Origin: Clostridia bacterium
GTDB lineage: Bacteria; Bacillota; Clostridia; Christensenellales; Aristaeellaceae
Assembly: GCA_030530315.1 (NCBI GenBank)
Contig: JAUMVG010000036.1
Span: forward strand, 1-34,801
Direction of reading: 5' to 3'
Length of the DNA: 34,801 nt
A model generated the notes under the pieces. The model was not told the DNA's origin and made no database searches. It saw only the letters and a list, made by a program, of their open reading frames with translations. The first letter of the stretch is position 1. Each line of letters opens with the position of its first letter. Shown here piece by piece: positions 24,424 to 32,240 of this stretch. Position numbers and translations under genes: made by a program.

Positions 24424-25653
24424 ATGAAACGAGTAGTGATCACCGGCGTGGGCGTCATTTCCCCGGTGGGCAACGACGCGAACCGCTTTTTTGAAAACCT
24501 GACCGCGGGCGTGTGCGGCATCGGCCCGATCACCCGCTTTGACACCGAGGGCTACAAGGCCAAGGTGGCGGCGGAGGTGAAGGACTTCGATCCCGAGGCC
24601 TTCGGCATCGATCGCGCCCAGGCCAAGCGCATGGACCTGTTCGCCCAGTACGCCATGGCGGCGGCCATCCAGGCCGTGGCCGACAGCGGCATCGAGGGCG
24701 GCGTGGCCCCGGAGCGCTTCGGCGTGTACGTGGGCAGCGGCATCGGCGGCATGCAGACCTTCGTGGCCGAGACCGAGAAGCTGCTCAACCGCGGCCCCGG
24801 GCGGGTGTCCCCGTTCTTCGTGCCGATGATGATCGGCAACATGGCAGCGGGCAACATCGCCATCCGCTTCAACGCCCAGGGTCCCTGCCTGCCCGTGGTG
24901 ACGGCCTGCGCCACCAGCAGCCACGCCATCGGCGAGGCCTTCCGGGCCGTGAAGTACGGCCACGCGGACGCCATCATCGCCGGCGGTGCGGAGGCCACGA
25001 TCATTCCCCTGGCCGTGGCGGGCTTCTCCAACATGAAGGCGCTGAGCGAGAGCACGGACCCCGACGCGGCGTCCCTGCCCTTCGACGCCCGGCGCTCCGG
25101 CTTCGTGATGGGCGAGGGCTCCGGCATACTGGTGCTGGAGGAGTATGAGCACGCCCTGGCCCGCGGCGCGAAGATCTACGCCGAGGTGGTCGGCTACGGC
25201 AACACCTGCGACGCCTACCACATCACCGCGCCCCACGCCGAAGCCGTCGGCGCGGCCAATGCCTTCAAGCTGGCGCTGGAGGAGGCCGGCTGGCAGGGCG
25301 AGAAGCTGTACATCAACGCCCACGGCACCGGCACGCCGATGAACGACAAGGTGGAGACCCTGGCCATCAAGAAGGCCCTGGGCGAGGACGCCGCCCGCGC
25401 GGCGCTGATCAGCTCCACCAAGTCCATGACCGGCCACATGCTGGGCGCGGCGGGCGCGGTGGAGGCCATTGCCTCCGCGCTGGCGCTGAAGAACGGCGTC
25501 GTGCCGCCCACCATCCACCTGACCGAGCCGGACCCCGAGTGCGACCTGAACTACGTGCCCGGCGCCGCCGTCAAGGCGGACGTGGAGCTGGCCCTGTCCT
25601 CTTCGCTGGGATTCGGCGGACACAACGCCGTGGTGGCGTTGAGGAAATACTGA
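24424..25653 (+). CDS. fabF: 3-oxoacyl-ACP synthase II
   Basis: Elongating condensing enzyme of 409 residues. Catalytic Cys162 in TACATSSHA, His300 in NAHGTGTP and His338 in TGHMLGAAG form the Cys-His-His set of KAS II. The start ATG at 24424 (MKRVVITG) is used instead of one six codons upstream because GAGGA lies at the right distance and the family begins MKRVVVTG. Its stop codon lies inside an 11-bp perfect hairpin. Confidence 0.96.
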   Translation: MKRVVITGVGVISPVGNDANRFFENLTAGVCGIGPITRFDTEGYKAKVAAEVKDFDPEAFGIDRAQAKRMDLFAQYAMAAAIQAVADSGIEGGVAPERFGVYVGSGIGGMQTFVAETEKLLNRGPGRVSPFFVPMMIGNMAAGNIAIRFNAQGPCLPVVTACATSSHAIGEAFRAVKYGHADAIIAGGAEATIIPLAVAGFSNMKALSESTDPDAASLPFDARRSGFVMGEGSGILVLEEYEHALARGAKIYAEVVGYGNTCDAYHITAPHAEAVGAANAFKLALEEAGWQGEKLYINAHGTGTPMNDKVETLAIKKALGEDAARAALISSTKSMTGHMLGAAGAVEAIASALALKNGVVPPTIHLTEPDPECDLNYVPGAAVKADVELALSSSLGFGGHNAVVALRKY

Positions 25654-25672
25654 TTTTCGTAGAAAATCAGTA
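25648..25672 (+). terminator. Hairpin over the fabF stop codon
   Basis: Perfect 11-bp arms TACTGATTTTC/GAAAATCAGTA with loop GTA; the TGA of fabF is within the first arm. No U-tract follows (TTCAGGG), so it is more likely an RNA-stabilising hairpin than a terminator. Confidence 0.4.
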
Positions 25673-25676
25673 TTCA

Positions 25677-25699
25677 GGGAATAGGGAACAGGGAACAGG
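25677..25699. repeat. Heptamer array after fabF
   Basis: GGGAATA, GGGAACA, GGGAACA, GG: a left-type array in the fabF-fabZ gap with no evident right partner before fabZ. GGAAGCGAACC at 25709-25719 recurs as its complement beside the aroB array near 12793. Confidence 0.75.
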
Positions 25700-25761
25700 A
25701 AATGCCGGGGAAGCGAACCGGCGGTCAAGCCTGCCCTTTACTTCAATCGGAGGGAAACGAT

Positions 25762-26190
25762 ATGGCAACCGAACGACTCAACCGCGAACAGATCAAGGAA
25801 ATCCTGCCCCATCGGGACGACATGGCCCTGCTGGACGAGGCCGCCCTGCTGGAGGACGGCACCGCCGAGGGCATCTACCACGTGCGGGGCGACGAGTTCT
25901 TCCTGCGCGGCCACTTCCCGGGCAACCCGGTGGTACCGGGCGTCATCCAGTGCGAGATCATCGCCCAGGCCTCCTGCATGCTGATGAAGGACGCCATTCC
26001 CGGCGCGACGCCCTACTATGCGGGCATCAACAGCGTGCGGTTCCGCCGCCCGGTGCGCCCGGGGGACACCCTCACGGTGCACTCCCAGCTGGTTCGGAGC
26101 AAGGGACCGCTCTTCGTCGTCAAGGGCGAGGCCCGCGTCGGCGACGAGCTCTGCGCGTCCGGCGAGTTCATGTTCATGATCGCGAAATAA
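25762..26190 (+). CDS. fabZ: 3-hydroxyacyl-ACP dehydratase
   Basis: Dehydrates 3-hydroxyacyl-ACP to trans-2-enoyl-ACP with a hot-dog fold. The 142 residues show LPHRDDMALLD near the N-terminus and the active-site His51 (GHFPGNPVVPG) and Glu65 (QCEIIAQ). The start at 25762 follows GGAGGG. It ends the operon; in related operons accB would precede it and accCDA follow, but neither is present. Confidence 0.94.
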   Translation: MATERLNREQIKEILPHRDDMALLDEAALLEDGTAEGIYHVRGDEFFLRGHFPGNPVVPGVIQCEIIAQASCMLMKDAIPGATPYYAGINSVRFRRPVRPGDTLTVHSQLVRSKGPLFVVKGEARVGDELCASGEFMFMIAK

Positions 26191-26217
26191 AGGATATAAC
26201 AGCACACCGTGAAACAA

Positions 26218-26249
26218 GGCGAGGCCGGGGCAAATGCCCCGGCCTCGCC
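26218..26249. terminator. Bidirectional terminator between fabZ and the DUF4250 gene
   Basis: A perfect 14-bp stem (26218-26231 with 26236-26249) and a 4-base loop AAAT between converging genes. The U-tract is weak on both sides (minus strand TTGTTTC), but stem strength and position support termination. Confidence 0.75.
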
Positions 26250-26260
26250 GGTCTATATGG

Positions 26261-26440
26261 TCATACAAACGCGTTCCTGTCCGCGTCGTAGCGGAAGCCC
26301 GCGGCGGCCATGGTGTCGAGCAGCTGCTGCTTGTCCTCGTCCATGTCGTCGCACAGGGCGTCCAGGGAGCCGTAGAAGTCCCGCAGCTTCATGTTCAGCA
26401 CGCTGAACAGTATGATCGGGTCCTTGGGCAGTCCGGCCAT
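26261..26440 (-). CDS. DUF4250 family small protein
   Basis: A 59-residue acidic protein of a small family common in Bacillota. It shows the family pattern LPKDPIILFSVLNMKLRDFYGSLD followed by CDDMDEDKQQLLDTMAAAGFRYDADRNAF, resembling a short helix-turn-helix-like unit. Function is unknown. The start at 26440 (MAGLPKD) is favoured because GGAGG lies 8 bases upstream; a second ATG two codons earlier is too close to it. It has its own promoter (26464-26492). Confidence 0.85.
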   Translation of the reverse strand: MAGLPKDPIILFSVLNMKLRDFYGSLDALCDDMDEDKQQLLDTMAAAGFRYDADRNAFV

Positions 26441-26463
26441 GCGCATCACCTCCAAGCGGTTCC

Positions 26464-26492
26464 ATTATGCCGCAAAGCGGCGAAAAACGCAA
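26464..26492 (-). promoter_or_regulatory. Promoter of the DUF4250 gene
   Basis: Minus strand TTGCGT (26487-26492), 17 bases, CATAAT (26464-26469). The MITE-like copy A starts only 11 bases upstream. Confidence 0.55.
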
Positions 26493-26502
26493 GAACCGAA
26501 TG

Positions 26503-26665
26503 TTATACTAATCCCTGACTAAAACAAGACATCTCAGCGGTTCTTTTCCACGTTGGCGTTGTTGAAGCCCCTTGACTTGCCACCAGCAAGCCTGCGGGAC
26601 TTCGCCTTGCCAACGCAAAAAAGCCCTCGCTGATTTAGTCTCATTTTAATCAGGTCTTAGTATTA
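26503..26665. mobile_element. MITE-like element, copy A (internally deleted)
   Basis: About 163 bp, nearly identical at both ends to copy B (28362-28632) and in the same orientation, but lacking about 110 bp of the middle. The ends form imperfect terminal inverted repeats: TACTAATCCCTGACTAAAAC on the left matches TACTAAGACCTGATTAAAAT read inward from the right. TTA lies on both outer sides, a possible 3-bp target duplication. It has no coding capacity, so it must be moved in trans if active. Confidence 0.8.
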
Positions 26666-26716
26666 AACGTGGCGTTTGCAAGGAATCGTTTCCCTGCTCG
26701 GGATATCCTGCGCCGC

Positions 26717-27485
<769 letters not shown>

Positions 27486-27493
<8 letters not shown>

Positions 27494-28277
27494 GCTTCTC
27501 GCCTCCCTTCAGCATCAGTTCCACGTCCGGCACGGTCTGGGAGCCGTGCATGACGTAGTTCTCCGGGCCGTCCATCTTCTTTTCCAGCCACCGCAGCAGC
27601 CGGGTGACCGTGAAAGTCATCACGAAGTAGACGCAGGAGGTGATGAAGAACACCTCGAAGTACTTGAAGTAGGTGCCCGCCGCGGACTTCGACACGAAGA
27701 ACAACTCCGTCACGGAGATGACGTTCAGCACGGAGGTGTCCTTGATGTTGACCACGAACTCGTTGCCCAGGGCGGGAAGGATGTTGCGGATGGCCTGGGG
27801 CAGCACCACGTTCAGCATGGACTGGCCGTAAGTCATGCCGATGGCCAGCGCGGCCTCCTGCTGGCCGGGGTCCACGCTCTGGATGCCGCCGCGGACGATC
27901 TCCGACAGGTACGCGCCGGTGTTGATCGACACGATCACGAAGCCCGCCAGCAGGTGGGGCAGGTTGATGTGCAGCACCGAGGCCATGCCGTAGAAGATGA
28001 CCATGGCCTGCACGATCATGGGCGTGGAGCGGAAGACCTCGATGTAGACGCCCAGCAGCGTGCGGGCGATCTTCAGCAGCCAGTAGCGCGCAAGGCCGTT
28101 CTCCTTTTCACAGGGCATGGCGCGCACGTAGCCCACGCCCAGGCCGATGATGAAGCCCACGACGGTGCCCGTCAGCGAGATCAGCAGCGTGGTGCCCGCG
28201 CCCTGCAGAAACAGCGGGCCGTAGGTCTTTATGAAGAAGAAAACCCATTCAAAGAAGCCGGATTGCGCGGTCGGCAA
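27486..28277 (-). CDS. Amino-acid ABC transporter permease (probably lysine)
   Basis: Inner-membrane subunit of the HisM/GlnP type, 263 residues with about five helices. It has the conserved [11 protein letters not shown] segment and the EAA loop region [36 protein letters not shown] that contacts the ATPase. The start is probably the TTG at 28277, with AAAGG about 10 bases upstream; this is a weak site and no nearby ATG exists. The gene is separated from the binding-protein gene by 392 bases that hold two heptamer arrays and MITE copy B, so translation may now be poorly linked to that of the binding protein. Confidence 0.9.
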
Positions 28278-28319
28278 GGGAATCAGACCTTTCGTGGTAA
28301 AGTGAAACCCGCAAAAAGC

Positions 28320-28340
28320 GGGGAAAGGGAACGGGGAACG
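28320..28340. repeat. Heptamer array left of MITE copy B
   Basis: GGGGAAA, GGGAACG, GGGAACG; a left-type array that pairs in orientation with 28634-28660 and so bounds an element of about 340 bp containing MITE copy B. Confidence 0.6.
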
Positions 28341-28361
28341 AGCGGCAGCTGTTCGGCTTGC

Positions 28362-28632
28362 TTATACTAATCCCTGACTAAAATAAGACATTTCAGCGGT
28401 TCTTTTCCGCGTTGGCGGCGTTGAAGCCCCTTGACTTTTACGCACCGCCGCTGTTCCGCTCTGCGGAAGCGGCGGCAGCGCCGCGTGAATCCTTCGGATT
28501 CCGACGCGGGCTGGTCGCGCCTGCCTCTGGCAGTGGCGCGACTGCTATGCGCCAGCAAGCCTGCGGGACTTCGCCTTGCCAACGCAAAAAAGCCCTCGCT
28601 GATTCAGTCTCATTTTAATCAGGTCTTAGTAT
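28362..28632. mobile_element. MITE-like element, copy B (longer form)
   Basis: 271 bp with the same imperfect terminal inverted repeats as copy A. The extra middle part (about 28436-28550) holds further hairpins: CCGCCGC/GCGGCGG with TTCCGC/GCGGAA, GAATCC/GGATTC and a GCGCC/GGCGC pair. It stands inside the lysine transporter operon between the binding-protein and permease genes. No gene is encoded. Confidence 0.8.
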
Positions 28633-28633
28633 C

Positions 28634-28660
28634 AATTCCCAATTCTCAATTCTCAATTCA
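28634..28660. repeat. Heptamer array right of MITE copy B
   Basis: AATTCCC, AATTCTC, AATTCTC, AATTCA, directly after the right end of MITE copy B and 10 bases before the binding-protein stop codon. Confidence 0.78.
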
Positions 28661-28669
28661 AAACGCAGT

Positions 28670-29467
28670 TTATTCGGCGGTCACCGGCTGGTTCAGCACG
28701 GCGTTGTCCATCAGGGCGTTGCGGTCGTCGGCGCTGATCTCGGCGAGGGCGGCGTTGATCTGCTCGATCAGCTCCGGCTGGCCCTGCTTGAGCGCTACGG
28801 CGATGGAGGTGTCCTCCTCGGAGGCCTCGAAGCCCGGGGTGACGAAGGTCAGGTCGGCGTTGGCGGCGCAGGCGGAGACCGCGCCGGGACGCTCGGAGAT
28901 GTAGCCGTCGATGGCGCCGGAGGTCAGGGCCGTGATCATGGCCGGGAAGGTCTCCATGGCGGGCATCTGGTTCACGCCCTCCAGCTGGGGAATCACGGTG
29001 TAGTGGAAGGTGTTCAGCTGGGCGGTGATCTTCGCGCCGGCGAAGTCGGCCAGGGTCTGGGCGTCGGCGTAGCCGCCGTCGGCCCGGACGACCACCACCA
29101 GGTCGCTGTTGTAGTAGGCGTCGGTGAAGTCCACGGTGATCTTGCGCTCGGCGGTGGGGGACATGCCCGCGATGACGGCGTCGATCATGCCGGAGTTCAG
29201 GGCGGGGATCAGGCCGTCCCACTCGATCTTGACCACGACCAGCTCCCTGTCCAGGGCCTCGGCGATGCGCTTGGCGATCTCGACGTCGTAGCCGCCGGCA
29301 TAGCCCATGCCGCCGTCGATGGGCACGCTGTTGTCATCGGCCTCCACCTGGGTCCAGTTGAAGGGGGGATAGTCGCATTCCATGCCCACGCGGAACTGGC
29401 CCTCGGCAAAGGCGCAGGCGCTGAGCAGCATCAGGGCGGCCAACAGGATGGTGACGATTCTCTTCAT
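28670..29467 (-). CDS. Lysine-type ABC transporter substrate-binding lipoprotein
   Basis: Extracellular solute-binding protein family 3. The start at 29467 (MKRIVTIL) with GGAGG 7 bases upstream gives 265 residues; a longer frame reads back into the riboswitch leader. The signal peptide ends in the lipobox LSAC (Cys18). The mature protein has FRVGMECDYPPFNW, GYDVEIAKRIAEAL, DAVIAGMSPTAERK and DFTDAYYNSDLVVVV, the typical ligand-contact segments of the family. A lysine riboswitch in the leader indicates lysine as ligand. It is the first gene of the operon. Confidence 0.93.
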   Translation of the reverse strand: MKRIVTILLAALMLLSACAFAEGQFRVGMECDYPPFNWTQVEADDNSVPIDGGMGYAGGYDVEIAKRIAEALDRELVVVKIEWDGLIPALNSGMIDAVIAGMSPTAERKITVDFTDAYYNSDLVVVVRADGGYADAQTLADFAGAKITAQLNTFHYTVIPQLEGVNQMPAMETFPAMITALTSGAIDGYISERPGAVSACAANADLTFVTPGFEASEEDTSIAVALKQGQPELIEQINAALAEISADDRNALMDNAVLNQPVTAE

Positions 29468-29489
29468 GGTGATTGCCTCCTCAAAAGGT

Positions 29490-29529
29490 TGAAATAGAAA
29501 ATGTGGCCGAAGTTCTATACTCCGGTCAC
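29490..29529 (-). terminator. Terminator / expression platform of the lysine riboswitch
   Basis: On the minus strand GTGACCGGAGT and ACTTCGGCCAC form an 11-bp stem with one mismatch, followed by ATTTTCTATTTC. It lies between the aptamer and the start codon, so lysine-dependent termination is expected. Confidence 0.7.
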
Positions 29530-29570
29530 ACGACAACCGCCCTGAAGGGGCAATTCACATTGAGATCAGA

Positions 29571-29735
29571 GATAGCGCTCCACAACGATCGTTGTGACAG
29601 TGAACCGCATGTTCTGCGATTCCCCAACCCGCCGGGCCTCCAGCCCCGACGGATTTCGGCGAAATCCCCTTTCCCGCCGCGTCAGCGCCCCTGGAGGGGC
29701 TCCGCGGCGCTACTGATGAATCCCGCGCCTCTATC
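29571..29735 (-). promoter_or_regulatory. Lysine riboswitch (L-box aptamer)
   Basis: The 165-nt minus-strand leader has the L-box landmarks in order: GATAGAGGCGC (5' strand of P1), ATTCATCAGTAG, GGGAAAGG, GATTTCGCCGAAATCC, GGGGCTGG, a distal hairpin, CACTGTCACAACGATCG and GGAGCGCTATC closing P1. These are the conserved core positions of the family. When lysine is bound, expression of the downstream gene should fall. Confidence 0.93.
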
Positions 29736-29753
29736 GACCATGCATTTTACTTT

Positions 29754-29781
29754 ATTATAGTAACACTGCAATGAAAGTCAA
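29754..29781 (-). promoter_or_regulatory. Promoter of the lysine transporter operon
   Basis: Minus strand TTGACT (29776-29781), 16 bases, TATAAT (29754-29759). Transcription would start about 10 bases before the P1 helix of the riboswitch. Confidence 0.85.
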
Positions 29782-29833
29782 GGGTTTGACGTCATAATTA
29801 ACCCACACTTTGCATCAAGCGACGACCGAAGAT

Positions 29834-29876
29834 GCAAAAAGCCCCGCCGCATACCATTGGATGGGCGGGGCTTTGC
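29834..29876 (-). terminator. Terminator after the DUF362 gene
   Basis: A perfect 10-bp stem (29839-29848 with 29864-29873) followed on the minus strand by TTTTTGC. It ends the DUF362 transcript just before the lysine operon promoter. Confidence 0.88.
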
Positions 29877-29893
29877 AAGGTCGGGGTGGGGCG

Positions 29894-30979
29894 TTATTCA
29901 GCGGACGGGGCCTCGGCGGCAGCCTGCGCCGCGGCCATGGCTGCCAGCGCGCGCATGCGGCGCTCGGCGTTCTTGGGATCCTCCACGAAGGGCACCACGC
30001 CCTCCACCGCATCGGCGGGCTGGATGCGCGCGTCCGCGTGGTCGGTGTCCAGCAGCAGGTAGCGGCGGTTGCCCATGCCCAGCTCCTGCATATAGGAGAG
30101 CTGGCGGTGGCCGTGGCGGGTCTCGATGCGCTCCCGCAGGGCGGCGCCGTCCTCGTCCTTCAGGGCGTAGACCAGGTCGATGCAGGCCTGGTCCAGGGCC
30201 AGGATGTCGGTGGAGGCCAGTATGCCGATGTTCGGGGTGACCACCTGCTCCGCCAGGCAGCCTGCGCAGTCGCAGTCCACGGACATGTTCCGCATGACGT
30301 TGACATAGGTGATGTGCTTGCCGAAGTGGTCCACGGTGGCCTTGGTGGATTCGCTGATGCGCTCCATCAGCTCCTCCATGTCCACGCTCCAGGCCAGCTC
30401 CGGGTCCTCACTGTCGCGGGCGTGGATCATCCGCTTGCCGATCTTGCCGTCGGCGCAGCCGATGCCGATGTTCTTGTTGCTGCCGCCGAAACCGCCCATG
30501 GTGTGGCCCTTGAAGTGGGTCAGCACCACCAGGGAGTCGTAGTTCGGCAGCGTCTTGCCCACGGTCATGTGGTCGAACCACTTGCCGCCGGTCACGGGCA
30601 GGTCCACGGTACCCTCGGCGTCGGTGATGTCCACCGGACAGAAGGTCCAGCCGTTGATCTTCAGCGTCTGCAGGTGCTTTTCGGTGGTGTCCCGGTCGCC
30701 CTCGTAGAAGGTGTTGGTCTCCACGATGGTCGCCTCGGGCAGGTCCTCCCTCACCAGCGCCTCCACCCACTGGTGGGGGATGATGTTCGGGCCGTACTGC
30801 TCACCGGTGTGCAGCTTGATGGCCACCTTGCCGCAGATCTGGCCGTTCACGCGGGCATAGAGCTTGCGCAGGCCCTCGGCGGAGAGGTCGCGGGTGAAGT
30901 AGACGATGGATTCGTTGCCGGTGCGCTCCTCATAGGGGACGTAGCGCTCGCCGCCGGCGCCGGGCATGATCTCAGGCAT
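29894..30979 (-). CDS. DUF362 domain protein
   Basis: A 361-residue member of the DUF362 family, often annotated as an iron-sulfur or uncharacterised protein. Seen: VAIKLHTGEQYGPN near residue 52, THFKGHTMGGFGGSNKNIGIGCADGKIGKRMIH near 153-185, and NMSVDCDCAGCLAEQV near 232-247, with a cysteine cluster that could bind a metal. The C-terminal tail is rich in Ala and Glu. No separate ferredoxin motif is present. It is 30 bases after the PPOX gene and likely in one operon with it. Biochemical role is not known. Confidence 0.85.
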   Translation of the reverse strand: MPEIMPGAGGERYVPYEERTGNESIVYFTRDLSAEGLRKLYARVNGQICGKVAIKLHTGEQYGPNIIPHQWVEALVREDLPEATIVETNTFYEGDRDTTEKHLQTLKINGWTFCPVDITDAEGTVDLPVTGGKWFDHMTVGKTLPNYDSLVVLTHFKGHTMGGFGGSNKNIGIGCADGKIGKRMIHARDSEDPELAWSVDMEELMERISESTKATVDHFGKHITYVNVMRNMSVDCDCAGCLAEQVVTPNIGILASTDILALDQACIDLVYALKDEDGAALRERIETRHGHRQLSYMQELGMGNRRYLLLDTDHADARIQPADAVEGVVPFVEDPKNAERRMRALAAMAAAQAAAEAPSAE

Positions 30980-31009
30980 TTTAGGTTTCTCCTTTCGGCT
31001 CCTGTTTTT

Positions 31010-31402
31010 TCAGAATTCGATGGTCCTGGGGGCTTCGGTGAAGCTGGAGAAGGTGGCGACGGCATCCTTGAAGTAGAGCACCTCGGTGTTGTCGTCCTCG
31101 GCGGAATACATGTTCTTCAGCGACGGATAGCTGTCCAGCATGTGGGCCTTGGCTTCCACGCGGTCGTCCCGCACCAGCGTGCCCGCCACGCGCAGCCACT
31201 TGCCGCCGGCGAAGGCGCACAGCTCCACCTTGCCGTTGGCCTGGATCTGCCGGGAGACGGCCTTCGACTTGCCGGTCTGGATGTAGAGCCTGCCCTCAAA
31301 CAGGTCCACGGTGCCGAAGGGGCGCACGCGGGGCTGATCGCCCTCCACCGTCGCCAGGTAGTAGGTGCCGCATTTTTTCAGAAATTCATAGACTTCCTGC
31401 AT
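31010..31402 (-). CDS. Pyridoxamine 5'-phosphate oxidase-like flavoprotein
   Basis: A small split-barrel FMN- (or F420-) binding protein of 130 residues. EFLKKCGTYYLATVEGDQPRVRPFGTVDLFEGRLYIQTGKSKAVSRQI is the typical N-terminal half, with RPFG and the TGKSKAV phosphate-binding turn. Such proteins often reduce or bind flavin and are not true PNP oxidases. The start at 31402 has GGAGG upstream. A good promoter lies at 31445-31473. Confidence 0.88.
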   Translation of the reverse strand: MQEVYEFLKKCGTYYLATVEGDQPRVRPFGTVDLFEGRLYIQTGKSKAVSRQIQANGKVELCAFAGGKWLRVAGTLVRDDRVEAKAHMLDSYPSLKNMYSAEDDNTEVLYFKDAVATFSSFTEAPRTIEF

Positions 31403-31444
31403 GGTCGCTTCCTCCTTGTAGTATAAAATGAAATGTTCAACTGC

Positions 31445-31473
31445 ATTATATCAGTTTTCCTGACAGGTGTAAA
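31445..31473 (-). promoter_or_regulatory. Promoter of the PPOX-DUF362 operon
   Basis: Minus strand TTTACA (31468-31473), 17 bases, TATAAT (31445-31450), about 40 bases before the ATG. Confidence 0.75.
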
Positions 31474-31494
31474 GGTTTTTTCGGAAGGAAAGGG

Positions 31495-32022
31495 CTATGC
31501 TTTCTCCAGCGCCCGGTAGCTTTCCCTGGCGCGGGCGAAGGCCGCCCACGCGGCGGCGGCGGCGATAGCGGCGAGCAGCGGCTCGTGCCAGGCGGGCGCC
31601 CACAGGCCGTGGATGGACAGGTACACGGCGCATCCGGCGGCCCCTATGGCGCTGAAGATGCCGCAGCCCAGGGCGGCGCGGGTCAGGCGGCCCGGGCCGT
31701 TCTCCTTCTGGACGATGGTCAGCCGTTCCGGCGCGCCCAGCATGGACGCCAGGCCCAGCACCAGGTACACCCCGGGCAGCAGCCCGATCATCATCGGCAC
31801 CGCCGCGTAAAGGCACCGCGACGTGGCCCGGGCCGTGCGCAGGTAGGCCAGCGAGGCGATCCAGTACGCGCCGGCAGAGGCGGCGGGGAAGCGGGCCCGG
31901 TCCCGGGAGGAGGGGCCGCCCGCCAGGTAGCGGAAGTATTCGCCGACGTACTCCACCCGGCGCTTTCCGCCGCCTTCACCGGGTACGACCCGGAAATTCT
32001 TCCTGTATCTGCGCTCCTTCAT
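31495..32022 (-). CDS. Hypothetical membrane protein
   Basis: 175 residues, no family recognised. The N-terminal 60 residues are basic and hydrophilic (KERRYRKNFRVVPG, then GEYFRYLAGG), followed by about four hydrophobic segments: SLAYLRTARATSRCLYAAVPMM (part), IGLLPGVYLVLGLASML, CGIFSAIGAAGCAVYLSI and LLAAIAAAAAWAAFA. The start at 32022 (MKERR) has GGAGG 8 bases upstream; a GTG three codons earlier is less likely. It points away from the binding-protein gene at 32241 and shares the divergent gap with it. Confidence 0.7.
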   Translation of the reverse strand: MKERRYRKNFRVVPGEGGGKRRVEYVGEYFRYLAGGPSSRDRARFPAASAGAYWIASLAYLRTARATSRCLYAAVPMMIGLLPGVYLVLGLASMLGAPERLTIVQKENGPGRLTRAALGCGIFSAIGAAGCAVYLSIHGLWAPAWHEPLLAAIAAAAAWAAFARARESYRALEKA

Positions 32023-32157
32023 GGGGGACACCTCCGATGCGCGTATTTGCTCATCTCAGTATAACATATTCCGAACAAAATGGAAAGAACCGGGGAAATA
32101 ATGCGGTTTCCTGAAAAAAATGTGGCAATCTGGCAGGGATTAATCCTCAACTGAACA

Positions 32158-32185
32158 TTGACATTTAATAAAACTGTGGTATAGT
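32158..32185 (+). promoter_or_regulatory. Promoter of the family 5 binding-protein gene
   Basis: TTGACA (32158-32163), 16 bases, TATAGT (32180-32185). A small hairpin (CTTCTGCGC/GCGCGAAG, 32197-32216) follows near the 5' end of the transcript and may protect it. The 32023-32157 part of the gap shows no further signal. Confidence 0.78.
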
Positions 32186-32240
32186 TAAACAGAATACTTC
32201 TGCGCAATGCGCGAAGTGAATACAAGGAGGTTGACCCAAC

